The notes below the pieces were generated by a model. It was not told the DNA's origin. It made no database searches and saw only the letters and a program-made list of their open reading frames with translations. This document shows positions 36,977 to 48,677 of a stretch of DNA of 64,000 bases, in pieces (position 1 is the stretch's first letter; every line of letters starts with the position of its first letter). The DNA is from Turbatrix aceti. Lineage: Eukaryota > Nematoda > Chromadorea > Rhabditida > Panagrolaimidae. Where the stretch lies: NCBI GenBank assembly GCA_963969345.1, contig OZ017770.1:4907246-4971245 (forward strand). The letters are read 5' to 3'. A program made the position numbers and the translations under genes.

Positions 36977-39900
36977 ATGCTCTCGAAGCTGGAAACATTG
37001 GCGCATCGCGCTGCTACGAGTCCATGCATTACTTCTGGTAAGCTTGGAGATTTTGAACAACATTGTGATAATTATTATCTTGCAGTGCGTAATCTTCGAG
37101 CTCGCTACACACGCGGGTATCTCAAGGATCTTTATCACCGTCGAGTGCTTGCCGGTGCAGAGCCGCTCACTCATCGATCTGCTCTTCCGAACTGGTCAGT
37201 TTTGGTTTTATTACTAAATATTTTGTGTGGCTTTCCTTTGCACCGCTTTTTTGCTGTTTCTTACACCACTTTCTAGCGGTCACGTTGTTACTTTAGGACG
37301 TTTGCTCGTAGCCACCATTGTGCGGCATTTGTTGAACGCGAGCCGAATGTTCAACAATGGCCTGTTCTGGAGAGCCAGATTGATCCTAATTCACCCGATT
37401 TTATTTCTAACACCCAGGCAATGGAGGGGGTCGTTGAAAACCTAAAGTCTGTCGTGCAGCAGATTGTCGATGGCTCTGATCCCGTTGCAAAAGAACGCCA
37501 CCAGAAGCGAGGCAAGCTGCTTGCTCGGGAGCGAGTCGAAGCTTTGGTAGATCCCGGCACACCATTTCTCGAGTTTTCTCAACTCGCTGGCCATGAGATG
37601 TACGACGGCGAGGTCGTACCAGCAGGCGGCATCATCACCGGCGTCGGCACTGTCTGCGGCCGGCAGTGCGTCATTGTTGCGAACGACGCCACGGTCAAGG
37701 GCGGCTCGTACTACCCAATCACCGTGAAGAAGCATCTGCGAGCGCAGCAAATAGCGCTAGAAAACCATCTGCCATGCATTTATCTCGTTGATTCCGGTGG
37801 AGCTAATCTTCCTCGACAAGCGGATATTTTTGCCGATAGTCAGCACTTTGGACGCATTTTTTATAACCAAGCAACGCTCTCTGGCCTGGGAATTCCTCAG
37901 ATTGCCGTCGTCATGGGTTCGTGCACGGCTGGCGGCGCTTACGTCCCTGCAATGGCTGACCAGTCGATTATCGTGCGCAAGAATGGTACAATTTTTCTGG
38001 CCGGACCACCGCTGGTCAAGGCTGCTACTGGCGAGGAGGTGAGCATCGATGCCGTTTCGTGTACGACTGTCGTTGCTTCAGATATCTGCTGAAGAACTCG
38101 GAGGCGCTGACTTGCACTGCGGAACCAGCGGCGTGACTGATTACTACGCTCTTAACGATCAGCACGCACTCGCCCAAGCACGGAACGTTGTCTCTGGACT
38201 GTATTCGGCGGATTCGGTGCCACTCGTTGAAGGCGACTTTGAGGAGCCTCTTTATCCCGCCGAAGAGATCTACGGCATCGTTGGAACGAATCTCAAGAAG
38301 ACCTTTGATGTCCGTGAGGTCATCGCTCGCCTTGTCGACGGCTCGCGTTTTGATGAGTTCAAAAAGCGCTACGGTGAAAGCCTTGTAACCGGTTTTGCAC
38401 GGCTCTACGGCCGTCGGGTCGGCATCATAGGCAACAATGGCGTGCTCTTCAGCGAATCGGCCCAGAAGGGAGCGCATTTCATCGAGTTGTGTTGCCAGCG
38501 CAAAATCCCGCTTATCTTCCTCCAGAACATTACCGGCTTCATGGTCGGACGCGACGCCGAGGCAGGAGGCATTGCGAAGCACGGCGCGAAAATGGTTACT
38601 GCTGTTGCCTGCGCAAATGTTCCGAAGATCACTGTTCTCATCGGCGGTTCGTACGGCGCTGGCAACTATGGCATGTGCGGTCGCGGCTACAGTCCACGAT
38701 TTCTGTACATGTGGCCCAATGCTCGGATCTCTGTCATGGGCGGCGAACAGGCAGCGAACGTTCTCAGCCAGATTCAACAGGAACGACGTGCTCGTGAAGG
38801 CAAGGTCTGGACCGAAGAAGAAGAACGCAAGCTGAAGCAACCCGTCGAAGAGCGGTTCGAGCGCGAAGGCCACCCTTATTTCGCATCTGCTCGTCTCTGG
38901 GATGACGGCGTCATCGATCCTCTTGACACCCGTCGCGTCTTAGGTCTTTCCCTGCAGGCTGCCTTGAATAAGCCCTTGCAATCCACTAACTTTGGCGTTT
39001 TCCGCATGTAACTGTAGTGTGCCATGCTTTCTGTCACTGTCTCTGTCCTATGTTGATTTTTCAAAATCTTGCCATGACATAAAGTTTTTCAAAGTAAAAC
39101 AGTGCGTTTGTTGTTTACAGGGATTACTCCTCTGAGTTGTATGCCTTCCGGCATCGAGTCAACGCAGAAGATTTGTCGAATGAAACAGTGGTCAAGGCGT
39201 TGACCAGTTTGACGTTTTTCGACCGCAAGGACATCCAGGAGGATGCAGCTTATCATCAGCCCAGTCTGGAGGAAAATGTTTCGTCCCGAGAACACAACCT
39301 GGAACTTGCCATGGATGGTGAGTGTTTTTTTGAAAGATGAAAAATAGGAGTTTTTATGGGGTTTTTTAGGTGGCGTTCGTTTGAAGTCAATTTTGAGTGG
39401 TTACTTCCGCCTCCAGTACCCCAAGGCCCCTGAGCAGTACGTAAACGCTCTCGTCGACCAGCTGACGAGCGATGCAGCTCTGACATCTGCCGCAACGCAT
39501 CTTGGCATGCATCATCTCGTCCGCACTCTTGATTTTCCTCCTACGGAGGACACTCTGGCCACGGCGTTCAAAGCTCTGATTTCGGTGCTTTCCTACGATC
39601 GCTGCAAGAAAACAATTGCAGAGGCTATTCTGCCTAAAATCGTGGGTGTTGCATTCGAAGATGTGCTCCCCTTCAGCCGTCCTCTGGAAATTGTCCCGCA
39701 CTACGCCAAAAAAGTGTATGGTGAAAGCCCGAAGACCGAGCCCCGCATTCTGCATTCGAGTGGTCTGGACACCGTCACGCCTCTTTGGGTCGTGGGCATC
39801 TATGTTAACGAACAGCTGGTTGGAAGCGGTAAGTGCTTTTCCTCTGAGCGTAACCTTGACGTTCGTAATATATTTAGCACCCGGCGAAACGCTGCCCGTG

Positions 39901-40242
39901 GCCATCGACTTGGCTGCCCAAGCTACTCTTCTGCGCCTCTGGGACGTTGGCGTTCATCGTCTGGCGTTCCAGCCCAATCTCTTGGAACAGGACCTGGCCG
40001 AAGTGCCTCAAAATCACAGCATCTACGATGTCTGCCCGTCGGAAGTCGATCTTTCGCTGCTCACTCCCGAAGAACTCGCTCAGGACCCAGTCAACATCTT
40101 CCAGGCCGCCACGAATTACTATGACCTCGAGAAGAAGCTCGGCAGACAGCGCGTCAAGGTGCTTCGACACAGGTTCTCTCGCGGATCCCTGTTCAAGCGC
40201 AGCTTCCGTTACCTCGTCAAACCCCTTCCTCACAGTGTGTGA
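36977..40242 (+). CDS. mrpl-44: Mitochondrial large ribosomal subunit protein mL44 (host of nested gene)
   Basis: Exons 36977-37037, 37086-37194, 39121-39317, 39370-39828 and 39878-40242 join in phase to 396 residues. The first two exons encode a mitochondrial leader ([15 protein letters not shown]) and an Arg-rich stretch ending RSALPNW. Exon 3 continues [13 protein letters not shown], matching the PNWDYHxEIQAFxHRL segment of animal MRPL44. A degenerate RNase III-like domain follows, then a dsRBD-like end with [20 protein letters not shown], close to LYFVGLYxDKKLIAEGPGET. The 1.93-kb intron 37195-39120 contains the whole MCCC2 coding body on the same strand. Assignment of exons 1-2 to this gene rests on the PNW/DY join. 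It converges on the Clc-like gene, with only 60 bp between stops. Confidence 0.85.
37297..39011 (+). CDS. MCCC2: Methylcrotonyl-CoA carboxylase beta chain, nested in mrpl-44 intron
   Basis: This is the carboxyltransferase subunit of leucine catabolism in the mitochondrial matrix. The exons are 37297-38038 and 38082-39011, with a 43-bp intron inside [12 protein letters not shown]. The body is almost full length: [20 protein letters not shown], then [26 protein letters not shown], and in the second half [26 protein letters not shown] and [11 protein letters not shown], ending NFGVFRM exactly like animal MCCC2. No in-frame ATG exists between the stop at 37274 and the conserved body; the first is at 37421 (MEGVV), which would lack a transit peptide. 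The acceptor at 37297 is in phase with the mrpl-44 exon 2 donor at 37194, so the leader may come from mrpl-44 exons 1-2. An acceptor at 37276 is also possible. Confidence 0.93.
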
Positions 40243-40302
40243 GCTTGGTCTTCTTTGTTGTTGATTTGTTTAGCGCTTTATTGTTCAAAGTAGGCAGGAG
40301 GT

Positions 40303-41048
40303 TCAGAGTATGTATTGACGGGAAGATGACGCAACGACGACGTACATTCGGCGTTGATCCGCGACGAGACGGGCGATGACGGGACAGCTCATAGACACAA
40401 GTCCCAGGATGCAGGCTATGCCGTACGCCCACCCAAGCCTGAAAAAAGAAACGGAGCACTCATTCTTTGCCAAAATAGAGTCAGGACGAACTAACTTGCA
40501 ATTGTCGGCTGAAGGCTGCACGAGCTGCTGTGTGTAGCATGAGACGTCGCTGATGTCGAACGGCACTGCCAGGAGCACCAGAGATCCGACAATAGCTATA
40601 AACGTTCGATGACAAACATCTTGGAACGGCTTTTTTTCTAATCTATGAACTATCGTGGCCAGGAAGCGTGCAACCTACACGCCAGACACAGATTTAGACA
40701 GGGCGATAAATTGACTTTCTGATTAAAACACACGCTGTGTTGTTTGTTCCACTCACCGGCAAAAAATTGAATTGAAGCCGAAATTTCCAGAGGCTTAGTG
40801 TAGTTTGTACAAAAGATGTAGGGTATAGATAAGAGTACCGAAAATAGGAATCCTCCGACGCTCAGAATATACCCTGTCACGGTGAACAGTGCAAAATAGT
40901 GAGCTCGTGGATGGCACTCTGAAAGGTAGCACCACGCGTACAGACCTTGATGACGGGCCCCGTGGACAACCCAATCGGTCTGCGCGAGCATGAGGCATTG
41001 CCCAAGTGCAATGGAAACACTCAGCAGCAGCCAGATCGCAGCAAGCAT
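40303..41048 (-). CDS. Four-helix Clc/claudin-like membrane protein
   Basis: Exons 41048-40757, 40595-40496 and 40438-40303 give 175 residues. Four membrane segments are evident: AAIWLLLSVSIALGQCLML at the N-terminus, ALFTVTGYILSVGGFLFSVL, AIVGSLVLLAVPF and GWAYGIACILGLVSMS. A first extracellular loop contains W, two Cys (WCYLSEC) and HGxxxxGLYAW, the W-GL-C-C layout of claudin-superfamily and nematode Clc-like proteins. These act in cell junctions or as channel-associated subunits, so the role here is inferred. The start is the first ATG; an upstream TTG is not used. A poly(A) signal for this strand is at 40282-40277, downstream of the stop. Confidence 0.6.
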
Positions 41049-41429
41049 TTTGGACAGACTGCGCAAAGCCCGCTGGAACCATTAGCAGACAGTGCCGGGC
41101 GCGAGCTTATCGCTGCTGGCATCTCGGCGGTTTCGTGCTGTTTCGCCGCCCTTGTGTCTCTTTATTCCTGATTAATGCGCAGCGGTCAGTCGAGTAAGTC
41201 ATCCCATGCTAACCCCCCTCCCGCCAATGAATGCCCCAGTCCAGTCGATTTGGTCACCACAGTTTACCGGAATAACAAGACGATTCATGATCAAAGTGGG
41301 ATGCTGTTGCACAAAGAATCAACGATGTAAGGCGACAGATAGATGAGTCATTGACGATAAAGGGAACATAAGCGCAGTTACCACCGCGTGCAGGGATCGA
41401 ATAGCAACGCTGTCGTGTCTATGGCCGAA

Positions 41430-42026
41430 TCAGCGCTTGCCAGCAGAAGAGAGCTTGTTCAGGTTCATTCCAAGCAGGCCGTTGATGAGCTCGGCATTGG
41501 AGCGCTTTCCGATAGCGCTAAGCGTGTTCAAATCCATGCCGATGAGTCCGTTGATGAGTTCAGCGTTGCGCTTCTCCTTCGGCAGCAGATTTTTGAGCTG
41601 CAATCGTTTCGAGTCTCAGAATTATTTTTTTAGACTTTTGTTGACCCCTAAGTCTTAAAATTGGTCCAGACTGCATTCGCAGTCGGCTATCAAATATGAC
41701 TAGCTATTGGAATTAAATTCTGTTGTCCCCAAGGTCACTGGGGATTGGCTAACAAGCGCCAGTGCACTTGTACTAACGAAGCCGATTTTTACCACTATTT
41801 ACATGTTTGTTGCGCCCCCTCGCGCATTCCAAGCATTGGGCTTGATTGTTCCCCGCTGGTTTCTTCCTTTGAGAAGTTTTCAGACATCTGGAATGCCTAA
41901 TGACTTCCCTCCGCACTGCTGCCTTACCTGGCTAGGACGAAGGAATCTGTAGACCAGCGGAGTGGCCTGGGCCAAAGCCAGAAGGGCAATGAGAGCAATA
42001 GCGACGACAAACATGTTGATTTTCAT
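41430..42026 (-). CDS. pdf-1: Pigment-dispersing factor (PDF-1) neuropeptide precursor
   Basis: Exons 42026-41928 and 41597-41430 join in phase 0 to 88 residues. Exon 1 is a signal peptide (MKINMFVVAIALIALLALAQ) plus a short spacer. Exon 2 encodes a KEKR cleavage site and two tandem peptides, NAELINGLIGMDLNTLSAIG followed by KR, and S plus NAELINGLLGMNLNKLSSAG followed by KR. These are near-identical to the two PDF-1 peptides of Caenorhabditis. The Gly before each Lys-Arg can donate a C-terminal amide. PDF peptides signal through a class B GPCR in locomotor and behavioural-state control. The precursor is complete, and both prohormone sites are intact. Confidence 0.96.
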
Positions 42027-42666
42027 GATGAATGAATGAGATGATGACAGATAGAGTGATTGACAACGAAGAGCACGACTAACCACTTGCTGATTCGACA
42101 ACGACAGTAAGGAACAGTATGCTGAGCACGACGAATAATGGCGGCACGTATTTCATCATTCAACGTGAAAATAGCACCGCCCCTGTGTGCCGTGTTTCGG
42201 CACCGCCTCTCCGTCCCTTAGAGCGGCTAGCGTCGTGCCATCCGCTGATAAGTAACTGTTCAAACAGATTCAACCTTCTTAATTAAATTTCTTTGTGTAT
42301 CTGCCAATCCCCAGTGATGTGTCTGATTACACAGCCATCAATTTCCGTGCGTGGTTGGCCTCCCTTGACACCTCCAATGCGGTATCATCAAGTTTATCAG
42401 TCCGATTTAAAAACAGAAAGGCAAATATAGTATTTGAACCAAAAAACCAAACATTGCTGAAAAACCACCTGTAGTGTGTGTAAAATTTTTTACTAATTTA
42501 CGAATTAGCGTTAATGAAGTTAGTACATTCTGAATTTAAACTGACGCCTGCAACAAGGTAAAATTTGAAGAAAAAAATATCAATCGAGTCGATGGGATGA
42601 GAAAATGGCACTGAACGAAGAAAATGACAAGGTATCGTCGATTGCACGTATGAGAAAAAAATCGCT
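42027..42666. other. Intergenic upstream of pdf-1
   Basis: The pdf-1 promoter and the 3' flank of the LRRFIP-like gene lie here. No coding or RNA feature is supported. Confidence 0.5.
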
Positions 42667-44718
42667 TCACCGCCGTGTTTGCCTTAGTTTTTCAAGTCGA
42701 GTTTGCAAGTGCTTATTTGACTCCTCGGCTTCGTCCAACGCGTTTTCTTTGTCACGTAAAGACTTCTTGAGCTGTCGATTCTGAGTTTTGAGTTCTTCGC
42801 ACTCTTTTTCCGATTGTTCGGAAGATGTCTTATATCTTTTCAGTTGGCCTTCGATGCGAATCATCTGAAAAATACCCGGGGATAACAGTTTTCATGTTTT
42901 TCGAGTACAATAATAACTAACATTTCCCTGTTGATTCGTGATCTCGCGTTCTGCTTCTTGTAATTTTGATTTAAGATCCGCAATCTGCTTTGTTGCATCC
43001 CCTGTAATGAATATGAATTTCGGTTACGCGCTAAAGTGTCGTGTCATGCGAAACCTACGTTGAATGTCTTCGCTGAGAGATCCATTCATCGACGAAGCCA
43101 TGTGCTCGTTGTATCTCTGTCGCCGGGCGTAAAGCATCTGTTCGGCTTCTTCCACTTGCTGACGCATTTTTTTGTTCTGAAATCAGCAATGTTGAATACA
43201 TACAAGTCGTAATAAATCAAATTTTTTTGCGTTACTCAAGATTTCCAATAAAAAAGAAACCTGACATTTGAGACCCTACGGAATAAAAAAAAACGAACCA
43301 TGTCAACAAGCTTTCGGATTTTTTCGTCAATTGTTGAAGACCCTGGTATCGCCTTATCGACCAGGGTTAAAGTCAGCTGTGAGAACAGAATCGGTCCTTC
43401 TCGCCTAAAAATGGTTTTTCAATTATGCCAAAATGGACATGCACTTACAGCGTGGCCACGGACTCGCTGACATCCTCGCTCGAGATCTGTGACTCTTCAT
43501 CGCTGGCTTCTTCGACAATTACGAGACCGTTGTCGTTAATCAGCTGATCCCGTTGGGCAATTTCGTTTTTGAGGTTTTGCTGCGCGGTTGTCATGCCTTC
43601 GATGGTTCGCTGCAGTGCTTTGACTTGCTGCAAAAAAATGCGGTCAAATCAATGAAATTACCAGTTTACAAAAACTCACGCTTGTCAGATCTCTCGTCTC
43701 ACGCGTCGCTTGATATAAAACCTGGTCCTTCTCTTCGAGTTCATCCTTGAGTAAATCAAGTTCGTAAAGCAATGTTGACTTCTCATTATCGAGTTGGGAG
43801 TAGAGAAGCATCGCCTGCTGGAACTTGCCTTCAAGTTCGTTGACCTTCTCCTAAAAAAAATCCTCGTAAATTTACGGCTACAACAAAAACATAATAACAA
43901 AACTATTAAAAACCTAGTCAAACAGCAAAACAAAACAGAAATGCACTCAATTTTTTAACAGAAAGATACAAAATTAACCTTGAGTTCAGTTTCACCTGAT
44001 GAAGGTGACATAGTGGAAACTGCAGGAAAACCGTCGCACACAGATCGAGTTAATCGGAAGGCATGACTCTGAAGAAGTTGTCGGTCATCCCTTTTATGTC
44101 ACAGCAAGTCTTGGTAGTCAAATAAAAGTTAAGAATGCTAGTTAGAGCTCCATGTCGTTTCTTTGAAAAATTATTCGAAACAGAATGCCAGAAAAAAAAG
44201 CGTTAAAACGTGGAGGGTGGGGGATAGAGACAGAAAAAGCAAGCGAAAAAATGTCAAACTTGGTATCACCCCGTCAATACATTCACGCGTGCTGTGTTAT
44301 TGTCAACGCTTTGATAAGAGTGTTTTTAACCAACCAAACGTTAGTCGAAACCAAAAACAAATAAAAATAATGTAGACTTACCGCATTGCTGTCCGCTATG
44401 AGAAAATTTGCATCTCCATCCTGAAATGACCAAAGTTTGTTAAGTACATTGAAGCGTGAAAACCAGGAAAAAAGTTTACGTACAGCGACGATTTGTTTTT
44501 CCAGTTGTTCCATACGATATTGTCTTGCTTCTTCGCGCGTTTGTCGCTTCTTTATGAAAACTTCCCCTCCCTAAAGGTGCAACATTTTCATGACAGTAAA
44601 TCATACAATGACTGAGCATCAAATTTACCTTGCGAGAGATTTTGTCCAAAACATGCTCCTCTGCATCGTGTCCCAAGGGAATGCGTCGCCTTCCGGCTTG
44701 AGGCGAAAATGCGCTCAT
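42667..44718 (-). CDS. LRRFIP (flightless-interacting) family coiled-coil protein
   Basis: Exons on the minus strand are 44718-44629, 44570-44484, 44420-44382, 44019-43979, 43850-43680, 43627-43449, 43404-43299, 43176-43059, 43001-42922 and 42864-42667. The protein is a long coiled coil. [20 protein letters not shown] matches the LRRFIP1/2 SQLDNEKxxLxYQVDxLKD block, [15 protein letters not shown] matches HGLVIIPDG, and the end ([18 protein letters not shown]) matches LEGQVLRYKTAAENAEK. The first two exons resemble the LRRFIP N-terminal REARxxRxxELEKQ helix. LRRFIP proteins bind Flightless-I and modulate actin and innate signalling, which is a family inference. Exon 44420-44382 ends in phase 0 but exon 44019-43979 needs phase 1, so an exon is missing or the ATG at 44011 starts a shorter 294-residue isoform. 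Confidence 0.78.
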
Positions 44719-46057
44719 TGCGATAAGGAACCAGGAAAGAGTAGTGGTGGACTTCTCGAGCGGCGACTGCCTTAGAGCAACCCGTTTCCGCTGCAACCCA
44801 CGTCCGTCATCCACGCGCAAGAAAAAAAAGGCGCGCGATTCAATCCACGAGCCCGAGCCACGCGCCATCCATCCATCACCAATAAACAACATGGACAAAA
44901 CAAAAACAATTACAAAATCATGATCAAAAAATAAAAACAAAAAATACCATCAGATATTGATCGATTAGAAAAAGCATTATGCGCACAGCTTTCCACGACA
45001 ATCGGCTAAACATCGCAAATGTTTTATTGAGACATCCTTCTTGTTGAGACCCGCTGTGTCACTCTTAAAATCCCCCCTCGTCAAGGTAATTTTTGATTGG
45101 ATCAATAGTGACGGCAGGATCAATTGCAGCGAGGGACGCCGTCCTTTTGTACGAATTGAAGAAGAAACAAAATGAGTGTGTTCCTTTGGATGAATTGATG
45201 AAGCGGTCGAAGTTGCCTCGCATGTGTTCGCCATCATATGGCGAAGGTTTTTCTTTTGTGAATGCTATTAGTTACATAAACAACGCGGAACAAAGCATAT
45301 GCAAAGTTATTAAATTCATAAATTGCTTTTTTTCAGTTTTCATGCATATCCGTAATTGAGTTGTATATCAAAAATATACTAGGTACCTATTTAAACTTTG
45401 TCATAGGTTGAATTCCCTTTTTATGTTTTTTTTAAAACCAGACAGATTATGCGACGTAGTGTACATACAAAGTGACATGATAACTTGCTGAAAACGCTGC
45501 TTTTTTCGGAAATGACTTTTTTTCCCGCTGAATATTTTGGCAGACATCCTTGAACCGATTCCTGTTATTTTTTACTCGACAAAAAAACTTGTTTTTTTTA
45601 TTTTTGAATAAAAAACAATCCGCAATTATAGTCTTTGTTACCAGCAAGATATCACGACAGGCAGAATGCGTCGTCCAGTGCCAATTATGAGTCACCTGGT
45701 TAGTCACCAAACGCTAAAAGGTGCAAAAAAATGTTTCCGTGAACATAACGAAGAGGGAACGCCAGATGCGGAAGCTCATTGCGATTAAAATGTTCATAAT
45801 TTTTTTACAACAAACAAAGCACGTAACAGACAGGTGTAAATTCTTTTAGGAACACATTTAAATTCGTAAAACACATTTTATAAGCTCTGCACTGTAATAA
45901 CTTTTGGCATGCGTGATCTACCCAGGGACAATTTATAAACCTTTATAATTCAAAGTACTATAGCAGAGGATTGCGTGCCGTGGCAGCAAGGAACCGTAAG
46001 CTTTTGAATGAGTAACAACCCCGTAGGAGGGCGACGCACAGATAAAGCGTCGCAGAG
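44719..46057. other. Intergenic, LRRFIP-like to ITFG1
   Basis: It holds the promoter of the LRRFIP-like gene and the 3' flank of ITFG1. An open frame at 45093-45359 (plus) starts hydrophobic and becomes Lys-rich but shows no family motif. I cannot decide whether it is an exon, so I do not call it. Confidence 0.4.
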
Positions 46058-48079
46058 TTACATCGCATCGAAGTGAAAGCGGTTGAGCTGAGCTTGTCGT
46101 TCCTTGCGGTCTTGATGTCGCTCTCGGTAGTGAAGGATGATGATGAGTATGATGAGGAGCAGGCATACGCTGAGGAGCACGATGATGCTTTGGATGATAA
46201 GGCGGCTGGGGGTCAGGTACAGGCGGCTGAGCCACTGGACCGCATTGCCTTCGGGAGGCACGATCACGAGGCGCGAGTTGGGGACGATTTGTTTGAGTGA
46301 TGTATTCTGATTGCCAATGCTGGTCGAGAGGCGAGGACTGCCGAAGAACACTTCGTCCACGAAGTTGGGGGATCTGCCGAGTCCGAATAGGATCGACGGG
46401 CTGTACAAGGCACGATGCGAGGTTTGCGGTAATTGACATTGCACGGATTTGCGAGTGTTGCCGTACGAGTCAGCCATAGAGAACGAAGCACATGCCCCGT
46501 TCCATGAAATGCCGCTGCCTGAAGTTCGCTAACTTTATAAAAGTACTCACGCGCTCAAAACTCACCAATTTCATTCGGATTGGGATTCTGGCAGTCGCGA
46601 GTGCAAACGTTAGTGAATATCTGAGCTTTCAGGAAAGTCGTATCACCTTTTTCGTCGCATCGAATAAAACTGTACTGCGGAACACCATTCAAGTTGTACT
46701 CAACGAGGACATCCAGATTGCCGTCTTCTTTCAGGTCGAAGAAAGTGGACATTCGGATCCAGCTATCCATGATCTCGGGTGGAATTATGTTTGCGGGAAA
46801 CTTGTTCCCATTGATCATTTCAAACTTCCTAAAACCTTGCATTTAGTTTCACGCAAACTAAACCAAAGTTTAGACAAACCTCGAAAAGTTCTGATTCCCA
46901 ATGTACTCGACGTTTTCAAAGACGACAGGCAGTCTCTGATTTCCCTTGGTAACCGAAGCAATAAGATCTGGATACCCATCGAGAGTGAAATCTCCGACGC
47001 GGAAGATAGTACCAGCGTCGTTCTCACCGATCAGCTTGCACTCCTTGAGGTCGAGTTGGAAAGAAACCCAGCCAGATGGCTTTGAATACATCAGGATGTA
47101 CTCGACAACCTCGCATCGGGGACTCAAGCACAGAGGCACGAGGAGGTCCATCATGCCGTCGCCGTCAAAGTCACCCACCACACCGTTGCCGAAGTACTCA
47201 GGCTTCAATGTATCCTGGGGAATCGGCGGGATGATGTCTACTTTCCTCCAAGAAGCTCTGAAAAAACAACCAATAGTAAAAAAAAAAATTCATAAAACAA
47301 ACAAAAACCTACTTGTCATTGGCCATGTCGTGTAGTTGCCAGACTTCGAAGCGTAAAACTTTCGGGTTATCTTCAGTCTCCAGAGCAAAGACAAATTCAG
47401 AACTCAGATCACCCGTAAAGTCTGCAAAAATGTGTGGGAAGTTTTTAAAGGGATTTCTGAGGGTTGTGTGGTTGGGGAAGATTTCGTCAACGCATTTGGA
47501 ATCGTTGACGAAAGGTGATTCTTCATTGCCGAGATCAGCGTTGCCTCGGTAGCAGTAAATCTCGCCGTTTTCGAGGAAACCAACGATGTCAGCGAAGCCG
47601 TCACCGTTGACTTCCGCGACCATCGGAGGCTGTTTGAACTCGACTTGGAGAGATACTTGGTGGAAGAAGGTTCCCTGATTGAGGAATATTTCGCTCTTCA
47701 GGTGCTCGCTAGACGACGTTTGCTGAAAATGGAAAAGTTCATAACTCGGAAAAACAGGCGAGTAACGTACACTAGTAATAAGAATATCAGGCAACGCATC
47801 GCCGTTGAAATCCGCTACCGCGCAGACAGCTTGCCCCGGGTCAGTGAGGTTGATCGTACTCATCGTGGACGGACGAAATTTACCGTTCTCAGCTTGCAAC
47901 ATGATGTTGAATAAGTTTACAGATGAATGTTGCACAATAAGATCCGTATACCTGTCTTTGTTCATGTCACCAAAGCCACATATCTGACCGGGTAGAGGCT
48001 TAATGACGTCATCGTCCACGATGGGTATGGTCACCGCCTGTGCCTGAAGAATGTAAGCAACGAAGACGATGAGGATCAT
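46058..48079 (-). CDS. ITFG1: ITFG1 / T-cell immunomodulatory protein homologue
   Basis: This is a type I membrane protein with integrin-alpha FG-GAP repeats. Exons 48079-47771, 47722-47313, 47257-46880, 46828-46566 and 46518-46058 give 606 residues, close to the human 612. An N-terminal signal peptide (ILIVFVAYILQAQA) is followed by FG-GAP/VCBS-type motifs (GFGDMNKDRYTDL, VADFNGDALPDIL, GDFDGDGMMDLLV, GDFTLDGYPDLI). The last exon has FGLGRSPNFVDEVFFG, a single helix (IIVLLSVCLLLIILIIIL) and ends RFHFDAM, identical to the vertebrate C-terminus. The 48-nt intron 47723-47770 keeps the frame open, so its retention would add 16 residues. The function is not settled in the literature I can recall; cell-surface adhesion and R2TP-related roles have been proposed. 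Confidence 0.95.
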
Positions 48080-48260
48080 CGTTGCATAACCTAAAAGAAA
48101 GCCCCATTAAAAAATCAAAAATGCAAGAGACAAAAAGTATCAAAGTCGATAAAAACGACGTATTCGACCGGCTATTTTGAAATTTAACCTATTGGTTTAC
48201 CTAGGCAAGAGAAACAATAACAGTGAGCAAAAATCAAAATCAACAACAACAACTAGCAAA

Positions 48261-48677
48261 CTACTGAAGAGAGTTGATGATACGCTGACTGATCGTCGGC
48301 AGCACCTTGATGTGTTCGTCACCGCACACGCTGACACACTTCTCAATTTCCTTGTTGAAATCCTGCATCTGAGAGTCGGAGTACTTTGACGGATCGGGAC
48401 CGAGCTTCTGCACCAGCTTGTCGTAGCATGTCATTGCACAGCGCTGCATCTGAGCCTGAAGATTGCCAAATTCGTTTTCGAGAACATTGTGTGCCTTGTT
48501 TAACGGTTTGTTGCACGTCTCGACGCACTGCTCGACGGAAGTACGGGAACCAGTGCTGTCACAGCAGTTTGCAGAGCACAGGAGCACCTTCTTCTGCAGA
48601 GCACGCAGATGCTTGCGATCGAGCTCGTCGATGGTGCGATCGACGGCGTTCTTGATGCGCTGCTGAGTCTCTTCCAT
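48261..48677 (-). CDS. FAM136A: FAM136A mitochondrial intermembrane-space protein
   Basis: Single exon, 138 residues, the normal family size. It starts MEETQQRIKNAVDRTIDELD and carries four CX3C motifs (CSANC, CVETC, CAMTC, CVSVC), the twin CX3C pattern expected of proteins imported to the intermembrane space by the MIA40 pathway. FAM136A has been linked to intermembrane-space protein stability and, in humans, to inner-ear disease. The start ATG at 48677 aligns with the family. The gene lies 180 bp upstream of ITFG1 on the same strand. Confidence 0.94.
   Translation of the reverse strand: MEETQQRIKNAVDRTIDELDRKHLRALQKKVLLCSANCCDSTGSRTSVEQCVETCNKPLNKAHNVLENEFGNLQAQMQRCAMTCYDKLVQKLGPDPSKYSDSQMQDFNKEIEKCVSVCGDEHIKVLPTISQRIINSLQ

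Noticed and set aside
36977..37194. Assigning exons 1-2 solely to MCCC2
   Set aside because: The PNW end joins the conserved DYSSEL exon of MRPL44, so MRPL44 is the better owner; sharing with MCCC2 is kept as a hypothesis.
45093..45359. 88-codon plus-strand frame in the LRRFIP-ITFG1 interval
   Set aside because: No recognisable motif and no clear splice structure; left undecided rather than called.
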